Assembly (NCBI GenBank): GCA_031285965.1
Contig: JAITVD010000048.1
Location: 1 to 35,928, forward strand
Reading direction: 5' to 3'
DNA length: 35,928 nucleotides
Origin: Azoarcus sp.
Lineage (GTDB): Bacteria; Pseudomonadota; Gammaproteobacteria; Burkholderiales; Rhodocyclaceae
Below, in pieces: positions 9,632 to 20,164 of the stretch; position 1 is the stretch's first letter, and every line of letters starts with the position of its first letter. A program made the translations under genes and the position numbers. The notes below the pieces were generated by a model. The model had not been told where the DNA came from. It was given only the letters and a program-made list of their open reading frames with translations, and searched no databases.

Positions 9632-11446
9632 ATGGACGCACAAACCCACAACGCCATCGTCAGCTTTATTTGGAGCATCGCCGACGACTGCCTCCGCGAC
9701 GTTTATGTACGCGGCAAATACCGCGATGTGATACTCCCCATGACGGTGATTCGCCGCCTTGACGCAGTGCTTGAAGACACCAAAGACGATGTGCTGGAAA
9801 TGAAAAAGAAGCTGCAAGCGGCGGGCATCGTCAACCAAAACGAAGCCTTATGTAATGCCGCAAAGCAGGCTTTCTGCAACAGTTCCGAGTTTCGCCTGAA
9901 AGACCTCACCGCCCGCGCCAAGCGGCAGACCCTCAAAGCGGATTTCGCCGCGTATCTGGGGGGCTTTTCGCCCAACGTGCAGGAGATACTCCAAAAGTTC
10001 AAGTTCAACGTGCAGATAGACACCATGACCGATGCCGATGTGCTCGGCGCGGTAATAGAAAAATTCGTGTCGCCCGCCATCAATCTCAGTCCCTATCCCG
10101 TGCTTGACGACGTAGGCGGTATTCGGCTCCCCGCCCTCGATAATCACGCGATGGGCGTGATATTCGAGGAACTGATACGCCGCTTCAACGAGGAAAACAA
10201 CGAGGAAGCGGGCGAGCACTTCACGCCCCGCGACGTGATTGAGTTAATGGCAGACCTCATTTTTCAGCCCATTGCCGACAAAATCAGGGATGCCACCTAT
10301 TCCTGTTACGACGGCGCGAGCGGCACGGGCGGCATGCTCACCGTGTCACAGGATAGGCTTTTGAGCCTTGCCGAAAAGAACGGCAAGAGCGTTTCCATTC
10401 ACCTGTTCGGGCAGGAAATCAACCCCGAAACCTTCGCCATCAACCGCGCCGACATGCTCTTGAACGGCGAAGGCGCGGAAAACATCGCCTACGGCAGCAC
10501 CTTGTCGGACGACGCTTTCCCCAGCCGCCAGTTCGATTTCATGCTCTCGAACCCTCCTTACGGAAAATCATGGAAAACCGAAGCCGAAAAACTCGGCGGC
10601 AAAAAAGACATTCTTGATACCCGTTTCAGGACTTCGTTTGCGAATGATGTCGATTTTTCGATGATTCCCCGCGTGAGCGACGGGCAATTGCTGTTTTTGC
10701 TCAACAATGTGTCGAAGATGAAAGAAACCACGGAAATGGGTTCGCGCATCGCCGAAGTGCATAACGGCTCGTCGCTATTCACGGGCGACGCGGGACAGGG
10801 CGAAAGCAACGCCCGCCGCTACATGATTGAGCGCGACCTTGTGGAAGCCATTATCGCGCTTCCTAATAATATGTTTTACAACACGGGCATCGGCACGTTT
10901 ATATGGGTGCTGTCCAATCGCAAAGAAATACGACGAAAAGGAAAAATTCAATTGATTGACGCGACAAACATCAAATCGCCGCTCCGCAAAAATCTCGGGC
11001 AAAAGAACTGCGAACTCACGCCGAAATTGCGCGAGCAAATCATGAAACTGTATTTTGACTTTGAGGATAATGAAGCCAGCAAAATTTTTGACAACAGCGC
11101 CTTTGGCTATTGGAAAGTCACCGTGCTGCGCCCGATGCTTGGCGCGGACGGCAAGCCCGTGCTGGATAAAAAAGGCAAGCCCACGCCGGATAAAGATTTG
11201 ACCGACACGGAGCAAATACCCCTCGACTACCCCGGTGGCATCGACGCTTTTATTAAAGCCGAAGTGCTGCCCTATGCTCCCGATGCGTGGGTAGATAGGA
11301 GCAAAACGCAAATCGGCTATGAAATCAGCTTTACCAAGCATTTTTATAAGCCGGTTCAGTTGCGGGAGCTTTCGGAAATCGTCGCCGACATCCGGGCGCT
11401 GGAAAAGGAAACCGAAGGATTGCTGGATGAGGTGCTGGGGGAATGA
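9632..11446 (+). CDS. hsdM: Type I restriction-modification system, modification (M) subunit
   Basis: A 604-residue N6-adenine DNA methyltransferase subunit. The N-terminal HsdM helical domain (about 5-140) is followed by the HFTPR motif (196-200), the AdoMet-binding motif I DGASGTGGM (227-235) and catalytic motif IV NPPY (307-310), which marks adenine methylation. With HsdS it forms the methylase that protects host DNA; with HsdR it forms the nuclease. ATG 9632 is chosen over a TTG at 9599 because the protein then starts as other HsdM do (MDAQTHNAIVSFIWSIADD). The stop overlaps the next start as ATGA (11443-11446). Its last codons are duplicated at 11832-11874. Confidence 0.95.
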   Translation: MDAQTHNAIVSFIWSIADDCLRDVYVRGKYRDVILPMTVIRRLDAVLEDTKDDVLEMKKKLQAAGIVNQNEALCNAAKQAFCNSSEFRLKDLTARAKRQTLKADFAAYLGGFSPNVQEILQKFKFNVQIDTMTDADVLGAVIEKFVSPAINLSPYPVLDDVGGIRLPALDNHAMGVIFEELIRRFNEENNEEAGEHFTPRDVIELMADLIFQPIADKIRDATYSCYDGASGTGGMLTVSQDRLLSLAEKNGKSVSIHLFGQEINPETFAINRADMLLNGEGAENIAYGSTLSDDAFPSRQFDFMLSNPPYGKSWKTEAEKLGGKKDILDTRFRTSFANDVDFSMIPRVSDGQLLFLLNNVSKMKETTEMGSRIAEVHNGSSLFTGDAGQGESNARRYMIERDLVEAIIALPNNMFYNTGIGTFIWVLSNRKEIRRKGKIQLIDATNIKSPLRKNLGQKNCELTPKLREQIMKLYFDFEDNEASKIFDNSAFGYWKVTVLRPMLGADGKPVLDKKGKPTPDKDLTDTEQIPLDYPGGIDAFIKAEVLPYAPDAWVDRSKTQIGYEISFTKHFYKPVQLRELSEIVADIRALEKETEGLLDEVLGE

Positions 11447-11823
11447 GCGGAAAAAAAGAGAACGGCGTTATCCTGTATCAGAATGAAAACGGCATCACAA
11501 GGGTTTCCGTGCGATTTGACGAGGATGACTTGTGGCTTACGCAGAAACAAATCGCCGAAATATACGACACGACGCAACAAAATGTCAGTCAGCACATCGA
11601 CGGCATTTTCAAGGATGAGGAATTATCCACGGAGGCAACTCACAAGAAATTCTTGTTAGTTCAAACCGAGGGTAGCCGACAGGTATCTCACGCGCAAGCA
11701 GTGGAAAAGGCAGAAAATGAGTTTGAGATTTATCGCGCCCGCGAAATGAAGCAGTTGGAAAGCGATTTTGACCGAGCGGTTAAGGCGCTTGCCGATGCGC
11801 GGAAAGAGGGGAGCGAGGAATGA
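11443..11823 (+). CDS. RhuM-family protein with a large in-frame internal deletion
   Basis: A 126-residue protein. Residues 1-75 match the N-terminus of RhuM-family proteins (full length about 330 residues): a WLTQKQIAEIYDTTQQNVSQHI helix-turn-helix-like segment and a THKKFLLVQTEGSRQV segment. The text then jumps to a typical RhuM C-terminus (SHAQAVEKAENEFEIYRARE). The middle, normally about 200 residues including the YNLD..GYRV segment, is missing without a frame break. It sits between hsdM and hsdS, where RhuM genes are often found in type I restriction loci, and is coupled to hsdM by ATGA. Function of the family is poorly known; a product this short may be inactive or act as a small DNA-binding protein. 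Confidence 0.75.
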   Translation: MSGKKENGVILYQNENGITRVSVRFDEDDLWLTQKQIAEIYDTTQQNVSQHIDGIFKDEELSTEATHKKFLLVQTEGSRQVSHAQAVEKAENEFEIYRAREMKQLESDFDRAVKALADARKEGSEE

Positions 11824-11874
11824 TGGTAGATAAGGAAACCGAGGGATTGCTGGATGAGGTACTAAGAATATGAG
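11823..11874 (+). repeat. Duplicated hsdM 3' end as a 16-codon remnant
   Basis: Positions 11832-11874 repeat 11405-11447, the 3' end of hsdM, with 36 of 43 bases identical by hand count. The remnant reads MVDKETEGLLDEVLRI then TGA, against ETEGLLDEVLGE at the true HsdM C-terminus, and recreates the same ATGA overlap with the following RhuM-like frame at 11870. Confidence 0.8.
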
Positions 11875-12343
11875 TGCGAACAAGAAGAAAGCGCCAAACG
11901 AACTGCGGCTTCGCAACAGCACAGCAGAATTCCTGACTTTTGCCTACCAGACAGGCGGCGACGGTGTTGAGGTGCGTGTGCAGGACGGCACTATCTGGCT
12001 TTCACAAAAGACAATGGGAGAATTGTTCGATACTTCAAGCGATAATATTAGTTATCACCTTAAAAATATTAACAAAGAGGGCGAATTGGATATTGCTTCA
12101 GTTATCGAGGAATTCTCGGTAACTGCCGCCGACGGTAAAGACTATGTTGAAAATGAAAGACACCGCTGCCACGAAAAAAGGTGGCGTAGAATGAGCAAAC
12201 TAGCTGGGAATGCGACAACAACACATAAGAAATTCTTATTGGTTCAAACTGATAATGACGAATCAAGGCAAACGGCAACTGTTGCAGATTTTGCAACAGT
12301 TCAAGGCGCTTTTCGATGCGCGGAAAGAAGGGGCGGGGAATGA
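11870..12343 (+). pseudogene. Second RhuM-like remnant, chimeric and frameshifted
   Basis: The open frame gives 157 residues. Only 1-93 look like RhuM: an NSTAEFL start, an IWLSQKTMGELFDTSSDNISYHL helix-turn-helix-like segment and TAADGKDYV. After that the sequence loses family character until THKKFLLVQT, which repeats the first remnant (12224-12249 against 11641-11666, 23 of 26 bases). The RhuM-like tail (FKALFDARKEG) is present at 12303-12340 but in another frame, so a frameshift is visible. A further ATGA junction occurs at 12191-12194. I read this as a decayed mosaic of at least two RhuM-type genes; a short functional protein cannot be excluded. Confidence 0.7.
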
Positions 12344-13608
12344 ATATGCCGTGGATTGGCACAATACCTGAACATTGGGTATCGCTTCGTGCCAAAAATA
12401 TGTTTTCAAAGCAAAATCGCCCTGTTCGGCAAGAAGATGATGTTGTTACTTGTTTTCGTGATGGCACAGTGACTTTGAGGAAAAATCGGCGTACTACGGG
12501 ATTTACTGAATCCACTCAATGGAGTGGTTATCAGGGCGTGCGAAAAGGCGACCTTGTTATTCACATCATGGATGCCTTTGCGGGTTCTATTGGTGTTTCA
12601 GATTCAGACGGCAAAAGTACACCAGTGTATAGCGTTTGCACTCCGAAAATGGATTTGAACAGCTATTACTATGCTTATTTACTGCGAGAAATGGCACGAA
12701 CAGGATTTATCCAATCACTCTATCGTGGTATTCGTGAGCGTTCTTCGGATTTTCGCTTTGAGGTATTCGCTGGATTGAATTTTCCCATTCCCCCCCGCAA
12801 CGAACAAGACCAGATTGTGCGCTACCTCGACTGGAAAGTGTCGCTGATTAACAAGCTGATTAACGCCAAACGGCGGCAGATTGGGTTGTTGAAGGAGCAA
12901 ATAGATGTATTGACCAACGAAGCAGTATCGCACTATCAAGAAAAGAAACGACTAAAACATATGGTAAAGATTATTTGTAATTGGATTGTACGTAAAACTG
13001 ACTCAGTTTATTCACCTGTGGGTGTACTCAATCGAGGTCGAGGGGTTTTTCATAAGGAAATTTTGCAAGGTATAGATTTAGGTGATTCTGACTTTTTTGA
13101 GGTCAAACCAAACACTTTGTTATTTAGTGGGCAATTTGCGTGGGAGGGTGCTGTTGCAATTACAACAGAAAAGGAAAAAGGTTGTATCGCTTCGCATAGA
13201 TACTATGCAGTAAGAGGGGTTGATGATATTTGTAAAACGGAGTATCTCTGGGCATTTTTTCAATCAAAAAATGGTGATATGCTCCTAAATGATTGCTCTC
13301 ATGGTGCGGCTGGGCGAAATAAGCCTCTCAATTTTAATGAACTATTAAACGAGTATGTACCTGTGCCAGAGTTTTCAATTCAAAAGGAAATTGTACGATC
13401 AGTACACTTGTATCTGAAATACAGGGATGACGTAAAAAAACTTGATATGTTACTCACCGAATACCGCACCCGCCTAATCTCCGATGTCGTCACAGGCAAA
13501 CTCGATGTGCGAGGTGTGGTTGTGCCGAAGTATGAAGTTGTAGAAGAAACCGCCGCTGCCGAAAGCGCAGAGGGCATCGAAGCGGAAACCGAGGAAATGG
13601 AGGAATAA
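12340..13608 (+). CDS. hsdS: Type I restriction-modification system, specificity (S) subunit
   Basis: A 422-residue DNA-recognition subunit with the two-fold HsdS layout: first target-recognition domain (about 1-150, starting WIGTIPEHWVSLRAKNMF), a central conserved helix (about 150-200, RNEQDQIVRYLDWKVSLINKLI), a second recognition domain (about 200-350) and a distal conserved helix (VRSVHLYLKYRDDVKKLDMLLTEYRTRLISDVVTGKLDVRG). The acidic tail is rich in Glu and Ala. The start at 12340 overlaps the previous stop as ATGA with GGGGCGGGGA upstream. The second recognition domain is markedly AT-richer than the flanking helices, as expected for domains exchanged by recombination. A run of seven C lies at 12790-12796. 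The recognition sequence cannot be predicted here. Confidence 0.93.
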   Translation: MNMPWIGTIPEHWVSLRAKNMFSKQNRPVRQEDDVVTCFRDGTVTLRKNRRTTGFTESTQWSGYQGVRKGDLVIHIMDAFAGSIGVSDSDGKSTPVYSVCTPKMDLNSYYYAYLLREMARTGFIQSLYRGIRERSSDFRFEVFAGLNFPIPPRNEQDQIVRYLDWKVSLINKLINAKRRQIGLLKEQIDVLTNEAVSHYQEKKRLKHMVKIICNWIVRKTDSVYSPVGVLNRGRGVFHKEILQGIDLGDSDFFEVKPNTLLFSGQFAWEGAVAITTEKEKGCIASHRYYAVRGVDDICKTEYLWAFFQSKNGDMLLNDCSHGAAGRNKPLNFNELLNEYVPVPEFSIQKEIVRSVHLYLKYRDDVKKLDMLLTEYRTRLISDVVTGKLDVRGVVVPKYEVVEETAAAESAEGIEAETEEMEE

Positions 13609-13611
13609 GAC

Positions 13612-16569
13612 ATGTCAACCAACACGCAAGAATCAGGGTTTGAAACCCTAATCGCTGATTGGCTCGTGGAGCAAAACGGCTACGAGCAGGGCGTAAGCGG
13701 CGACTATAACCGCGAGTACGCCGTGGACGAGGTACGCCTTTTCCGTTTCCTCGAAACAACGCAGCCCGACCAGATGGAGAAGCTGAACGTACACGGGAGC
13801 GATATAAAGCGCATACAGTTCCTCGACCGCTTGCGGGGAGAAATAACGAAGCGCGGCATCATTGACGTGCTTCGTAACGGCATGGAGAAGTACCCCGCCA
13901 AACTCATCATGTTTTACATGACACCTTCGGAGAAAAACCCAAAAGCCAAAGAACAGTTTGAACAAAACATTTTCAGCGTGACCCGCCAATTGATGTACTC
14001 AAACGACAGTACAAAACTGGCGCTCGACCTCTGCCTGTTTATCAACGGCTTGCCCGTAATAACGTGCGAAATCAAAAACCAACTCACCAAACAGAACGTG
14101 GACGACGCGGTATATCAATATCAAAAAGACCGCGAGCCGAAAGAATTGCTATTCCATTTCAAGCGGTGCATGGTGCATTTCGCGCTCGACGATTCACGGA
14201 TAAAATTCTGCACAAAACTTACCGGAAAAACGTCATGGTTTTTGCCTTTTGACAAAGGTTATAACGACGGCGCGGGCAACCCGCCAAACCCGAACGGAAT
14301 CAAGACCGATTATTTGTGGAAAGAAATTCTCACCAAAACGGAATTGGCGGGCATCATCGAAAACTATGCCCAAGTGGTTGAAGAAAAGAACAGCGACACG
14401 GGCAAGGTCAGCACGAGTCAGATATTCCCCCGCTATCACCAGCTTGCCGTAGTTAAAGCATTGCTTGCCGATGTGCGAGCAAATGGCGTTGGGCGACGCT
14501 ACCTTATCCAGCATAGCGCCGGAAGCGGCAAATCTAATTCCATTGCGTGGCTCGCCCATCAGCTTGTCGGGCTTGAAAAAAACGGCGAAAACGTGGTGGA
14601 TTCCGTGGTAGTCGTCACCGACCGCATCAATCTTGATAAACAAATCCGAAACACGATTAAGCAATTCATGCAGCTATCCAATACTGTGGCGTGGGCGGAA
14701 CGCTCTGGCGACCTGCGCGCCGCGATTCAGGCGGGAAAGAAGATTATCATTTCCACGGTTCACAAATTTCCGCTTATTCTGGATGAAATCGGCACGGAGC
14801 ATAAAAACCGAAAATTCGCCATCATTATGGACGAAGCGCACAGCAGCCAAAGCGGGAGCATGTCGGCACGAATGAATTTGGCACTGGGCGGCGAATATGA
14901 CCCCGATGCGGATATTGAGGACAAAATCAATATGCTTATGGAAGGGCGCAAAATGCTGAAAAACGCCAGCTATTTCGCCTTTACCGCCACACCAAAAAAT
15001 AAAACCTTGGAAATGTTTGGTACATCCGAACCGCAGTCGGACGGCGAAACAAAACACGTTCCCTTCCACAACTATTCCATGAAACAGGCGATCCAGGAGG
15101 GCTTTATTCTGGATGTGCTGCGCTTCTATACGCCCGTGCAAAGCTATTACCGCCTGATAAAGACACTCTCGGACGACCCGCAGTTCGATAAAAAGCGGGC
15201 GCAGAAGAAGCTCCGCAAATTTGTGGGGAGCGATAGCTACCCCATATCAAAAAAGGCCGAGATGATGGTGGAGCATTTCCACGAACAAGTCATCGCAAAA
15301 GGCAAAATAGGCGGCAAAGCCCGCGCAATGGTGGTGACGGCGGGCATTGAAAGAGCTATTGACTATTATTACGCTATCCTCTCTTGCCTTGAAGCCCGCA
15401 AAAGCCCCTATAAGGCGATTATTGCGTTCAGCGGCGAAAAGGAATATGATGGCAAAACGGTTACGGAATCCTCCATCAACGGCTTTCCGAGCAATGCGAT
15501 TGAAAAGACATTCAAAACCGAGCCGTACCGCTTTTTGATTGTCGCGGACAAATTCCAAACGGGCTACGATGAGCCGCTATTGCACACGATGTATGTGGAT
15601 AAGATACTTTCCGACATTAAGGCTGTGCAAACGCTCTCGCGCCTGAATCGGGCGCATCCGCAAAAAGTGGATACTTTTGTGCTGGATTTCATGAATAGCC
15701 CCGACGACATACAGGAAGCGTTTTCGCGGTATTACCGCACAACGATTCTTTCGGGAGAAACCGACCCGAATAAACTTTATGATTTTATCGCCGTCATGAA
15801 AGCGCATCAGGTCTACACAGACCATCATGTCAATAGATTTGTCGAGTTATATCTTGGCGACGCGGAGCGGGACAAACTCGACCCAATACTCGATATTTGC
15901 GCGGATTTATATATGAAACTCGATGAGGACGCGCAAATAGTGTTCAAATCAGCGGCGAAAGGCTTTGTGCGCACGTATGGCTTTTTGGGCGCGATATTGC
16001 CCTATGGCAATCCCGAATGGGAAAAGCTATCTATCTTTATGAACCTTCTTTTACCAAAACTTCCCTCGCCAAAAGAGGAAGATTTATCCGCCGGTATTCT
16101 CGAAGCCATTGACCTCGACAGCTACCGCGCCGAGGCGCGGGCGCAAATGGCGATACAGCTTGATGATGCCGACGCGGAGCTTAAACCCGTGCCGACGGGC
16201 GGCGTTGGCGGCAAGCCAGAAGCGGAACTCGATTTGCTATCCAGCATACTTTCCACATTTAATGACCTTTTCGGCAATATTGAGTGGAAAGACGCTGACA
16301 ATATCCGCCGCCAAATTGCCTTGATTCCCGCAATGGTTTCCAAAGACAAAAAATATCAGAACGCCATGCGAAACTCCGACAAACAGGAAGCCAGAGCGGA
16401 ATGCGACCGGGCGGTGCGGGAATTCATTTTTGCGGTCATGGCGGACAATATGGAATTGTTTAAGCAATTTCAGGATAACTCGGCGTTCAAAAAGTGGCTC
16501 TCTGACTTGGTGTTTACGACAACCTATAACAAAGAGGGCAAACCGCTTGAAACCGAGGCCATTTCATAG
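13612..16569 (+). CDS. hsdR: Type I restriction-modification system, restriction (R) subunit
   Basis: A 985-residue ATP-dependent translocase and endonuclease. The N-terminal nuclease shows a PD-(D/E)XK core with D139 and E153-I-K155 (CEIKNQLTK). The superfamily 2 motor has Walker A SAGSGKS (about 302-308), DEAH (407-410), the FTATP motif III (about 457-461) and the late motif QTLSRLNRAHPQK. The C-terminal helical region should bind HsdM. All key residues are present, so the enzyme looks functional. It starts 3 bases after hsdS with GGAGGAA upstream and ends 41 bases from the convergent argB. No terminator is seen between them. Confidence 0.95.
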   Translation: MSTNTQESGFETLIADWLVEQNGYEQGVSGDYNREYAVDEVRLFRFLETTQPDQMEKLNVHGSDIKRIQFLDRLRGEITKRGIIDVLRNGMEKYPAKLIMFYMTPSEKNPKAKEQFEQNIFSVTRQLMYSNDSTKLALDLCLFINGLPVITCEIKNQLTKQNVDDAVYQYQKDREPKELLFHFKRCMVHFALDDSRIKFCTKLTGKTSWFLPFDKGYNDGAGNPPNPNGIKTDYLWKEILTKTELAGIIENYAQVVEEKNSDTGKVSTSQIFPRYHQLAVVKALLADVRANGVGRRYLIQHSAGSGKSNSIAWLAHQLVGLEKNGENVVDSVVVVTDRINLDKQIRNTIKQFMQLSNTVAWAERSGDLRAAIQAGKKIIISTVHKFPLILDEIGTEHKNRKFAIIMDEAHSSQSGSMSARMNLALGGEYDPDADIEDKINMLMEGRKMLKNASYFAFTATPKNKTLEMFGTSEPQSDGETKHVPFHNYSMKQAIQEGFILDVLRFYTPVQSYYRLIKTLSDDPQFDKKRAQKKLRKFVGSDSYPISKKAEMMVEHFHEQVIAKGKIGGKARAMVVTAGIERAIDYYYAILSCLEARKSPYKAIIAFSGEKEYDGKTVTESSINGFPSNAIEKTFKTEPYRFLIVADKFQTGYDEPLLHTMYVDKILSDIKAVQTLSRLNRAHPQKVDTFVLDFMNSPDDIQEAFSRYYRTTILSGETDPNKLYDFIAVMKAHQVYTDHHVNRFVELYLGDAERDKLDPILDICADLYMKLDEDAQIVFKSAAKGFVRTYGFLGAILPYGNPEWEKLSIFMNLLLPKLPSPKEEDLSAGILEAIDLDSYRAEARAQMAIQLDDADAELKPVPTGGVGGKPEAELDLLSSILSTFNDLFGNIEWKDADNIRRQIALIPAMVSKDKKYQNAMRNSDKQEARAECDRAVREFIFAVMADNMELFKQFQDNSAFKKWLSDLVFTTTYNKEGKPLETEAIS

Positions 16570-16610
16570 CCTGCGGGCGCGTGATGCGGACATTGCCGGA
16601 ACCCGCCCCC

Positions 16611-17525
<915 letters not shown>

Positions 17526-17647
17526 CTAGATTTTGGAACAGGGAATGTCCGCCGGAGGGCGCATAGCGCCAACGGGGAACGGCGCATTCTAGCGCCGCGC
17601 CCCGCCAATGTCTTAGCCGCCCGCCGAAAATCAAATGGAGCGTTCCC

Positions 17648-18472
<825 letters not shown>

Positions 18473-18480
18473 CTAGGCAT

Positions 18481-18486
18481 TATAAT
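18481..18486 (+). promoter_or_regulatory. Candidate -10 box for the ABC-F gene
   Basis: TATAAT lies 37 bases before the GTG start at 18523, in the divergent ydfG/ABC-F intergenic region. No good -35 box is seen; a GCCCGG/CCGGGC stem (18445-18470) lies where it should be. Confidence 0.35.
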
Positions 18487-18522
18487 CCGCCGCTTTTCTT
18501 CATTCATTTAGCAGGTCATCCA

Positions 18523-20160
18523 GTGCTCGTCGCCGCCAATATCACCATGCAGTTCGGGGCAAAGCCTCTGTTCGAGAACGTTTCCGTCAAATTCGGCGAA
18601 GGTAACCGCTATGGCCTCATCGGGGCGAACGGGGCGGGCAAGTCGACGTTCATGAAAATCCTCTGCGGCATCCAGGAATCGAGCGCGGGCAACGTGAGCA
18701 AGGAACCAATGGAGCGCATGGCGTATCTGCGGCAAGACCAATTCGCTTACGAAGACAGGCGGGTGCTGGATGTGGTGATGATGGGGCATGAGCAAATGTG
18801 GGCATGCCGCTCGGAGAAGGACGCGATTTACGCGAACCCGGACGCGACGGAAGAAGATTATCTCCATGCTTCCGAACTGGAAGCCCGATTTGGGGAGTAC
18901 GACGGCTATACCGCCGAGGCGCGGGCGGGGGAATTGCTGCATGGCGCGGGAATCGAGACAGCCTTGCATGACGGGCCGATGCGCAATGTCGCGCCGGGCT
19001 GGAAGCTGCGGGTGCTGCTGTGCCAGGCGTTGTTCGCCAACCCGGATATTCTGCTGCTGGACGAGCCGACGAACAATCTGGACATCAATACGATTCGCTG
19101 GCTGGAAAACGTGCTGAACGAGCGCGATTCCACGATGGTCATCATTTCCCACGACCGGCATTTCCTGAATCAGGTCTGCACGCACATGGCCGACCTCGAT
19201 TACGGAACGGTCACGGTCTATCCGGGCAATTACGACGATTACATGGAAGCCTCCACGCTGGCGCGTCAGCGCCAGTCGGCGGCCAACACGCGGGCGAAAG
19301 AGAAAATCGCGGGCTTGCAGGAATTCGTGCGCCGCTTCTCCGCCAACAAGTCGAAAGCCCGGCAGGCCACAAGCCGCCTCAAGCTCATCGAGAAGCTGAA
19401 GCCCGAGGATGTGAAGCCCTCCTCGCGCCAGTACCCGTGGATTCGTTTTGACTTTGACGACAAGGACAAGCTCCATCGCTTGGCCTGCGAGGTCGAGAAG
19501 CTCAGTTTTGCGTATCCGGCGATGGAACGCTCGGTCATCGACCGTTTTTCAATCGCCATCGAAGCGGGCGAAAAGGTTGCAATCATCGGGGAAAACGGCG
19601 TTGGCAAAAGCACGCTCATCAAGCTGCTGGCGGGCGAGGCGATGGGCGGGCTGCCTCCGCAGCACGGCAGCGTGAAATGGGCGGAAAAAGCAAAACCCGG
19701 CTATTTCGCGCAAGACCACGCGGCGGAATTTGAGCAAGACGTGAGCTTGGCGGACTGGATTTCAGGCTATGCGCGTGTCGGAGCCGGTTCTGCGGGCGAG
19801 GAAGTCGAAACGCTCATTCGCGGCACGTTGGGGCGGCTGCTGTTTTCTGGCGACGAGGTGAAAAAGCCGGTGCGGGTCATCTCGGGGGGCGAGCAGGGAC
19901 GGATGCTGTTTGGCAAGCTGATGCTCTCGCGCCCTAATGTGCTGCTGATGGACGAGCCGACCAACCATCTGGACATGGAATCCATCGAGGCGCTGAACAC
20001 GGCGCTGGAGAAATACAGCGGCACGCTGATTTTCGTCTCCCACGACCGGGAATTCGTCAGTTCGCTCGCCACGCGCATTATTGAAATCGGGCTGGACGGC
20101 AAAATCAGCGATTATCGCGGCACGTATGAGGAATACCTTGCCAGCTTGGGGATGGAGTGA
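18523..20160 (+). CDS. ybiT: ABC-F family ATPase, YbiT type
   Basis: A 545-residue soluble protein with two ATP-binding cassettes and no membrane segment. First cassette: Walker [10 protein letters not shown] (34-42), divergent signature VAPGWKLR (156-163) and Walker [12 protein letters not shown] (177-187). Second cassette: Walker [10 protein letters not shown] (356-364), ISGGEQ signature and [11 protein letters not shown]. Between them is the charged ABC-F linker helix (about 240-310). The VAPGWKLR signature and overall text match E. coli YbiT, a ribosome-associated translation factor of uncertain role. The GTG start at 18523 is the only sensible one; the gene ends 4 bases from convergent comM. 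Confidence 0.93.
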   Translation: MLVAANITMQFGAKPLFENVSVKFGEGNRYGLIGANGAGKSTFMKILCGIQESSAGNVSKEPMERMAYLRQDQFAYEDRRVLDVVMMGHEQMWACRSEKDAIYANPDATEEDYLHASELEARFGEYDGYTAEARAGELLHGAGIETALHDGPMRNVAPGWKLRVLLCQALFANPDILLLDEPTNNLDINTIRWLENVLNERDSTMVIISHDRHFLNQVCTHMADLDYGTVTVYPGNYDDYMEASTLARQRQSAANTRAKEKIAGLQEFVRRFSANKSKARQATSRLKLIEKLKPEDVKPSSRQYPWIRFDFDDKDKLHRLACEVEKLSFAYPAMERSVIDRFSIAIEAGEKVAIIGENGVGKSTLIKLLAGEAMGGLPPQHGSVKWAEKAKPGYFAQDHAAEFEQDVSLADWISGYARVGAGSAGEEVETLIRGTLGRLLFSGDEVKKPVRVISGGEQGRMLFGKLMLSRPNVLLMDEPTNHLDMESIEALNTALEKYSGTLIFVSHDREFVSSLATRIIEIGLDGKISDYRGTYEEYLASLGME

Positions 20161-20164
20161 GGCT

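Noticed and set aside
16570..16610. Attachment-site repeat of the tRNA-Pro 3' end at the far side of the hsd island
   Set aside because: No matching stretch of the tRNA end was found and there is no integrase gene.
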